In this document: positions 58,601-64,000 of the stretch, piece by piece
How positions within the stretch are numbered: position 1 is the first letter of the stretch
How the letters are laid out: every line of letters starts with the position of its first letter
From: Serinus canaria
Taxonomy: Eukaryota > Chordata > Aves > Passeriformes > Fringillidae
Assembly (NCBI RefSeq): GCF_022539315.1
Contig: NC_066336.1
Location: 2,856,600 to 2,920,599, forward strand
Length of the DNA stretch: 64,000 nucleotides
Direction of reading: 5' to 3'
Notes under the pieces: model-generated
Seen by the model: the letters and a program-made list of their open reading frames with translations, nothing else
Databases searched by the model: none
What the model was told of the DNA's origin: nothing
Translations under genes and position numbers: made by a program

Positions 58601-61600
58601 CCCCAGCTGGTTTGCTTTATGTCATTAAACTAATGAGTTTTAGCTAGCAGTGAAGGCGTTTTTGGGAAATTGTTTGTCTTTAATACAAACAATACTCAGA
58701 GCTTTTAGCTGTTGGGCTGGGGAAGTGCTTCAAAGGTTCTTCTCTAGCAATATTCATGGCCAGTTGCAGTTGTGAGCCCAGTGCAGATGCTGTGTGCTCC
58801 TCTCTGAGCACAGAGTGTCACTGTCCAGCCCCAGTCTCTAATCCAGTTCTCTTTGCCTCTCCAGAAGCGCTGGGTTGCTGTACTTTCCCAGGAGTATCCA
58901 ACACTTGCTTTCCATGCCAGCCTCACAAACCCATTTGGCAAAGGTGCTTTCATACAGCTCCTCAGGCAATTTGGAAAGGTACAAAACAGTTTTGGGGATC
59001 TGTGGTTGGTTTGGGGGGTTACTGTGTGTGGCCTTTTGCTTTCTTAGCGTTTAGGGTTCAGGACTGCAGTGGTAATTCTGTCCCTCACTCCAAGATGTGA
59101 AAGGATCTGTTGTTTCTCACCAGTTACACTCTGACAAGAAGCAGATCAGTGTGGGATTCATTGGTTACCCCAACGTTGGCAAGAGCTCAGTGATCAATAC
59201 CCTGCGGTCCAAGAAGGTCTGCAGCGTGGCCCCCATTGCAGGGGAGACAAAGGTAGGGACATGCCAGTGCTAAAGATACCAATGTGGTCATGTGAAATCA
59301 GCCTAATGACCTTGTCAGGTTCTGCCCTGCCCTGCCCTGCACAGGTTGTATGACCCTGAGGAGGGGCTCATGGACAGCCCCTGCTTTGAGGCCCTGCTCT
59401 GGCAGCATTCCCAAATTCCCACCCTGCCGTACTGCAGGGCTGTGATGGGAATGCTCAGCTGCCTTCACTCCCTGATCCAAATGCTGGGTCAGGCTCTGTT
59501 TCGCTGACTCTGGTCTTCAAAAATGAGACAAGGCCTGTGTGGAGGTGCTGATGGGGAGTTGCTGGTCTCTTCCAGGTGTGGCAGTACATCACCTTGATGC
59601 GGCGGATCTTTCTCATCGACTGCCCCGGCGTGGTTTATCCATCAGGAGACTCAGAGACAGACATTGTGCTGAAGGGAGTGGTATGTGCCTGCACTGGGGC
59701 TGGAAGGCTTTGCTTCTTGGCACTGTGATGATCTCAGAGGGTTGATCCTCTCCTGATGCTCTGCTGTGCTTTTTCAGGTTCAAGTTGAAAAGATTAAGAG
59801 CCCTGAAGACCATATTGTTGCTGTGCTGGAAAGAGCCAAAGCAGAGTACATCAGGAAGACATACAAAATTGATTCCTGGACGGATGCAGAAGACTTCCTT
59901 GAGAAACTTGCTGCTAGGACTGGAAAACTGCTAAAGGTGTGCCAGCTTCCTGCATTTGTGGGCTGGAAGAGCCTGTGGCCTGTTCTGAACATGGGAAATG
60001 GCAATGTTTCTGTTGCTCACGGGGCACAGGAGGGCTGTGTGCCCCACAAACATGGACATAAACTGTTCCTGTTTTTCTCAGGGTGGTGAGCCTGACTTGC
60101 AGACTGTGAGCAAGATGGTTCTCAATGACTGGCAGAGGGGCAGAATCCCTTTCTTTGTGATGCCACCAATGGCAGAACTAGATCAGCCAGGTCCCCAGGT
60201 AAGAATGGGATGCTTGTGCCTCTTCTTCCCTCATATTTGATTTTGCTAATGGTATTCACTGCTACTTTTCCCAGAGTGCCATGGAACTTGGGCAGTGCAT
60301 GTCCTGGGCTCTGCCCAAGCATGGTCCTTGATGTGAAACCTGAATTTGGTGAGGACCAGGTAGCAGTGCTCTTTACAGAGATGTCTGAGTCATTACTACA
60401 GAAATGTTACTAATCATGTTGTCATCTTAGGCTTTTTCTGAGAGAAAATGGAAGTTGTTCCTGGAGGTGGTGGGACAGACTTTGGGGATTATATATCCTG
60501 CTCTTCCTTGCAGACTCCTGTGTTGGAAGCAGCTGTGACATCCAGCCAAGATATCACTGAGGAGAAAGTCTCTGAGTTGGTGGCACCAGGTGTGGAGGCA
60601 GCAGAAGAGGAGAACAACACAAACAATGAAATCAGGCAACTCATGTCCCACGTTCGGCAGAACTTCGGCAGGATTAATGTGGCCCCTCAGTTCTCAGAAG
60701 AAGACCTGGTTCCTGTGCATGTGCCAGGTTTTGATGACACAGACAATGATTCCTGTGGAGAGGAGGAGCAGGAGAAGGAGGAGGAAGAGGAAAGTGAGGA
60801 ACATCAGCATCCAGGAGAGGAGGAATTGCAGGTGGCACCAGGTGCCCAGGAGAGCTCTAAAGCAATTCTTAAGACTTTGGAAGACAAGATTGCAAAATAC
60901 AGAAAATTTTTGGATAAAGCTAAGGCCAAGAGATTCTCAGCAATAAGGTACTTGAATCTGTCCAATACATTGCAGGGGGGGAAAGGGTTGATAAGACTCT
61001 GCTGTAGATTGAATCCATTTCTGACTTGCTTGACACACATAAGTTTCCACAGCTTATCTGGCTTAGCTATAAGGGTTGGGAATTGGGCCAAGTAGCACTT
61101 TGTTTTTGAAAGATTATTCCAAGAGCTGGTATTTACCAGCAAATTAAAAACGTTCTCACTTTTGGAAAGCTGCCTCTTAAACTATGGATTAGAGTTAGCA
61201 TTACCTTGGTTATCTGGGCAGCAATACTGCATCCTCGGATCTCTCCTTGATACTGGGTAATCCCAAGGCTGGATATGCCTCGGTCTTTGTGCATGTGCAG
61301 TGAATCCTGGCCCATACTCACCCCCCTGGGTGAGTTTTAGCAAAGCTCACCCACCAGCCTTGTGAGGAGGGAGATTTGAAGGTTTAAGTGCTACATTCTC
61401 TCTCTCATATAGCACACAAGCACAGTATTGCAATATTCTGGTGCAAAGACTGGCTTTGATGCTGACAGGGGACTGGGATCTGCTGGAGTCTGACGGCTTC
61501 TCAGAGGTGGTCACTGTAACAACAATCTTTTATTGCTGGTTTTATCTTCCATAGAATCCCCAAGCGACTGACTGACCAAGTGTTTGCAAAATACATGAAG

Positions 61601-62916
61601 GCTGAAGAACCCAAAGAAACTGAAGACAGAGGTAAAACAAGATCAGTAGATGTTCTTAATCTACATTTGGAAATCCTATGAGCCAAAGAAAAAAAAATGG
61701 CATTAAGGGGAGAAGCATCCACTGGATCTTTTCTCCTAAAACTACTTAAATCTCCCTTCAGCTGACTCAAGGGTGTAGCCTTCCTGTGGAACAGCGGTGT
61801 GTGTGTGATGGGAGATCTCCTTCTCAGGAGGGAAGATACAGGGAAGGCAATTTTTGAGTTTCAACAGCCTGGGCTCCCAGAGGCTGCAGCCAGAGCAGCC
61901 CTGAGTGTTATAGGAAGGAGTGGATGGGGTTTGGGATGTATAAAAGCAGATACAGTTCAAGCTATAGGTTTTTACTGAGTTGTTGTCAGTTTGAGCAAAG
62001 GCACAATCAGGTGGGAGAGCCCTGTCCTGACAGGACTGTGGAATTTTCCTGGACTTGGATGGGGCTGGAGCAACCTGCTGCTCGAGAGCAGTGTTCACAG
62101 TAATAACTCTGAGGAACATTCGTGTTGTTTTGGTAGAAGCTCTTAAATACAGCCAAGGGAATATGTTGCTCAAGGAGTTGAAATGGTGACCTCAGCCTGC
62201 AATTCTTCAAACAAATGAGTGTTCTGGAAGATACCAAGGGCATGATCTCTGCTGTTTGCAGGCACAGAGAAGAAAAGAAAGATGAAAGAGGAAAGTGATG
62301 ATGATGATGATGACCAGTTGGGTAAACAGCCTTGTAAGAAACTCACATCCAAAGAAGTAAGTGTGCTTTCCTAGCACAACTGAGCAGGGAAATAAGCTGG
62401 CTTTTTTATCCTGGCGATAACACTAACGAGCCTGTTGTCACTAAAGAGCTTTGAGATTTTGGGCATGAACAGAAGGGGAATGAAAACAGATTTCTGTTAT
62501 GAATGTTCTGTGACAACTTCTGTCACCCCCTTCTTACCTGACTATGCACACCAGATTGAATCTTGTGTCTTGCTGTAGACTGAAGTGGAGCTTTTTCCCA
62601 TAAGAGCAGGGCGGGTGGGTTCTATACAGAGTCACATCAGTAACATTTTGTTTGAAATTATTTATTTTACTTAACGTGTGTGGAATGCAAAGTGAACACC
62701 ATTGGAGAGTTGCAGACACTGAGGCTCTGGATGCTGGGGATTTGCTAATGTGTTTTGTGTTTGCAGAGGAGACGAGCCGAGAGGCAGCAGCGCTCCAAGA
62801 AAGTCGGAGTCCGGTATTATGAAACTCACAACGTGAAAAATAAGAATAAGAACAAGAAAAAAACTGGCTTGGAGGGACAAAGATCAAAGCACAAAAAATA
62901 CAACCATAAGCAATAG
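52498..62916 (+). CDS. GNL2: Nucleolar GTP-binding protein 2 (NOG2/NGP-1), 16 coding exons
   Basis: Exons: 52498-52561, 52649-52733, 54260-54354, 55230-55369, 56601-56785, 57042-57108, 58153-58311, 58865-58978, 59124-59252, 59576-59680, 59778-59936, 60082-60198, 60514-60947, 61555-61631, 62262-62356, 62767-62916. All introns are GT-AG and phases agree, giving 2175 nt and 724 residues (human 731). Circularly permuted GTPase that licenses late nucleolar/nuclear pre-60S particles. Order of motifs: NGP1 N-terminal domain (about 40-170), DARDP (225-229), G4 NKCD (255-258), G1 GYPNVGKS (317-324), GETK (343-346), G3 DCPG (361-364): G4 before G1 is the hallmark of the permuted family. An acidic Glu-rich stretch follows in exon 13 and a Lys-rich nucleolar-localising tail in exon 16 ([13 protein letters not shown] is conserved). 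Start in a strong Kozak context (CACCATGG). All catalytic motifs are intact. The least certain boundary is the 5' edge of exon 13 (alternative in-frame acceptor 69 nt upstream). Confidence 0.97.
52852..53396 (+). repeat. 545 bp duplication, copy A, GNL2 intron 2
   Basis: Matches 55535-56080 in direct orientation with roughly 15-20 differences by eye. It contains a CR1 3' end (52920-53106), then non-CR1 sequence to the terminal ttttgtcatatagaaatttt. Left and right edges are sharp against unrelated flanks. The most divergent part is at the left end (ttcgcgctttccaatagg versus ttctcattgtcaaatagg). Confidence 0.95.
52920..53106 (+). mobile_element. CR1 LINE 3' end (inside copy A)
   Basis: ggccctggcacagggtgccc, ctgcccctggatccctg, ccctgccatggcagg and cactggatgggctttaaggt, then cccttctagcccaaagcctt and ctgtgat match the avian CR1 3' terminus. 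5'-truncated. Confidence 0.88.
53434..53537. repeat. Short CCTGATCCCAG tandem repeat in GNL2 intron 2
   Basis: Repeated gcctgatctcag, gcctgatcccaa and gacctgatcccagg units, 10-14 bp each, beginning about 40 bp after duplication copy A. Confidence 0.85.
54481..54928 (-). mobile_element. Probable solo LTR of an endogenous retrovirus, antisense in GNL2 intron 3
   Basis: Read on the - strand, the order is that of an LTR: an upstream region beginning near tgacaatgatgcctcagg, a TATAAA at 54641-54636, a CCAAT-type site near 54609, and AATAAA at 54552-54547 about 85 bp downstream of the TATA, then a T-rich tail (ctgctttttattgccttg) ending near the GT-rich tctggcctctgtgttt. No internal retroviral genes flank it. 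Edges are approximate and no target-site duplication was confirmed. It could instead be another transposon with its own promoter. Confidence 0.6.
55535..56080 (+). repeat. 545 bp duplication, copy B, GNL2 intron 4
   Basis: Second copy of 52852-53396, 2.7 kb downstream, same orientation. Exons 3 and 4 and the solo LTR lie between the copies. The embedded CR1 3' end occupies about 55602-55787. Confidence 0.95.
55602..55787 (+). mobile_element. CR1 LINE 3' end (inside copy B)
   Basis: Same truncated CR1 as in copy A. It shares the copy A truncation point, so the element was duplicated together with its flanks rather than inserted twice. Confidence 0.88.
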
Positions 62917-62955
62917 CTGCTTATTCTATTAAATTTTACATAAAACAGCTCTAGT
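62917..62955 (+). terminator. GNL2: GNL2 3' UTR and poly(A) signal
   Basis: ATTAAA at 62928-62933, only 12 nt after the stop codon, predicts cleavage near 62950 and a very short 3' UTR. A T-rich element (ggcttttttt) at about 62963-62972 fits the downstream U/GU-rich signal. Confidence 0.7.
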
Positions 62956-63594
62956 ATGCGGTGGCTTTTTTTACTATAAAACTTGCGGTTCCTGTTCAAA
63001 GCCCAGTGTGACCGGTCTGTCCTGGCCCGAGGAGCAGCATCTCTGTCTTTGTTTCTGCATCATCTGAAAGTTCTTTGTGCAGTTGGAGCTGATGGTATTT
63101 CCACATCGCTGTCCCAGGCCAGCAAACACTGCAGTAGCCAAACAGCTATTCCAGTGTTGCTCACTGGTGGGGTTTGGGTGGGTTTTGTTCTGGAAACTGG
63201 CTTTATGGGGTTTTTCACATGACCACAGAGAATTCTCTTTCCCTTGTTCACCTTCTATGTAACCAGCTGCTCCCAGAGGTACCTCAAGCAGGGATTTCAT
63301 TTGCTTCCGTTGAGAAGTCAATCTGACTGCCATTGTGCCCTTTCCTTTCACCAGAAACAGTCACACCCAGAGCTCTGGTGTTGCCTGTGCTCAGTTACCG
63401 CTGATGGTTCTGACAAGGGATTTCCATGTACAGTTGACACCAGCTTGCAGGGACTCAAGGAAATGCCCCCAAGCCACCTGTCCAAGAGTGAGCTGCCATT
63501 TCTTTCTTGGTGCATGTCACTTAATTTGCTTGTAGGCACTTCTGTATTGTTTCTGAATCTTCTACATAGTTTTCAAATTAATAATGTCAGAGAG
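62956..63594. other. Spacer between convergent GNL2 and DNALI1 transcripts
   Basis: About 640 bp of unique sequence with no coding exon recognised on either strand. It may be read through by longer 3' UTR isoforms of either gene. Confidence 0.45.
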
Positions 63595-63904
63595 ATGTTT
63601 GCATTTAAAAATGTTTATTAGTTATTGCTTTGAAGGTCATTAGCACATTACCAACAGGCAAGTTCCAGACAAGTTCACTGTTCAAAGAGCTGACTGCTGA
63701 GATGGCTCTGAAGGAGGGAGCAGTAATTAATAAAGGTCTTGAATTTCAACTCTTCAAGAGAGAAAGAAAGAACACAGTTACACTGCCTGCTGTTACTGGT
63801 AAGTGAAAACTCAAGATCATTTTAGGAAGAAAAATCTTTGTCACTAATTGCAAGCTTCTTGCTCTGACAGCTCTTCTGAGCCTGCCTTGAGGACAACAAA
63901 ACAA
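63595..63904 (-). other. DNALI1: DNALI1 3' UTR with AATAAA signal
   Basis: On the - strand the sequence after the DNALI1 stop runs to an AATAAA at 63619-63614, predicting cleavage near 63595. A second acceptor-like pyrimidine tract near 63780-63760 on this strand seems fortuitous. Confidence 0.6.
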
Positions 63905-63940
63905 TTAATTCTTTGCTGCAATGATGCATTCAAGTTGGGC
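63905..63940 (-). CDS. DNALI1: DNALI1 terminal coding exon (partial gene)
   Basis: On the - strand a good acceptor (catttgtttttcag) is followed at 63940 by 11 codons, AQLECIIAAKN, and a TAA at 63907-63905. This corresponds to the C-terminal AQLEGIIAPKK of human DNALI1 as I remember it. DNALI1 is the axonemal (p28-type) inner-arm dynein light intermediate chain, acting in cilia and flagella. The rest of the gene lies beyond the right edge. Its convergent position after GNL2 matches mammalian gene order, which supports the call despite the short match. Confidence 0.82.
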   Translation of the reverse strand, partial: AQLECIIAAKN

Positions 63941-64000
63941 CTGAAAAACAAATGAGACAGCGAGACAAATTAGATTTCCTAACCTAAAAAATGAACCTTC

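Noticed and set aside
59681..59777. Possible box C/D snoRNA in GNL2 intron 10 (GTGATGA and CTGA motifs)
   Set aside because: Motifs are only about 30 nt apart and there is no terminal stem; too short for a snoRNA.
63700..63813. Short + strand frame ending at a GTAAGT-like donor near 63800, and an acceptor-like tract on the - strand near 63770
   Set aside because: The DNALI1 terminal exon with its stop codon at 63905-63907 (- strand) accounts for this area as 3' UTR; the splice-like sites have no partner.

Overview
The window reads as vertebrate, almost certainly bird, chromosomal DNA. It is GC-rich and full of minisatellites, as expected of a small avian chromosome, and it carries 3' ends of CR1 LINEs, the typical avian retroposon. 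Two complete genes and the tail of a third can be built exon by exon. RSPO1 (R-spondin 1; 5 coding exons, 39438-45378, + strand, 258 residues) is followed by GNL2/NOG2 (nucleolar GTPase; 16 coding exons, 52498-62916, + strand, 724 residues). At the right edge is the final coding exon of DNALI1 (axonemal dynein light intermediate chain, 63905-63940, - strand). From memory, the order RSPO1, GNL2, DNALI1 with DNALI1 convergent on GNL2 matches human 1p34, so this is a conserved synteny block. The genes share an address, not a pathway: RSPO1 is a secreted Wnt potentiator, GNL2 assembles 60S ribosomal subunits, and DNALI1 is ciliary.

Bases 1-39000 contain no protein-coding exon I can support. The long open frames there are artefacts of stop-free tandem repeats: a CA tract, a 1.2 kb ACACAGAT-type array, a 1.5 kb CCCAT/CATCCC satellite, a GGGCACA array, and unit lengths of 37, 41, 72 and about 30 bp. 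Among these lie three CpG-rich patches (about 16080-17420, 20150-21130 and 36536-37110) and several AT-rich, repeat-free blocks that could be promoters, noncoding first exons or enhancers of RSPO1. The best promoter candidate is the island at 20150, which has a consensus splice donor at 20319/20320 followed by an array holding 12 TTATCT (GATA-type) motifs. A CR1 3' end lies just upstream of the probable RSPO1 5' UTR exon.

RSPO1 introns 1 and 2 hold three minisatellites (30, 50 and 39 bp units). The 45.4-51.6 kb spacer has no gene I can see. GNL2 starts in a CpG island with a 30 bp tandem repeat directly before its ATG. Introns 2 and 4 of GNL2 carry a 545 bp direct duplication about 97% identical by eye, each copy containing a CR1 3' end, and intron 3 holds a probable antisense solo LTR. 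GNL2 and DNALI1 converge with about 650 bp between their predicted poly(A) sites.

I found no operon, CRISPR array, tRNA, rRNA or clearly new protein system. The items most worth a second look are the GNL2 intron duplication flanking exons 3-4, the GATA-motif array in the CpG island, and several perfect hairpins.
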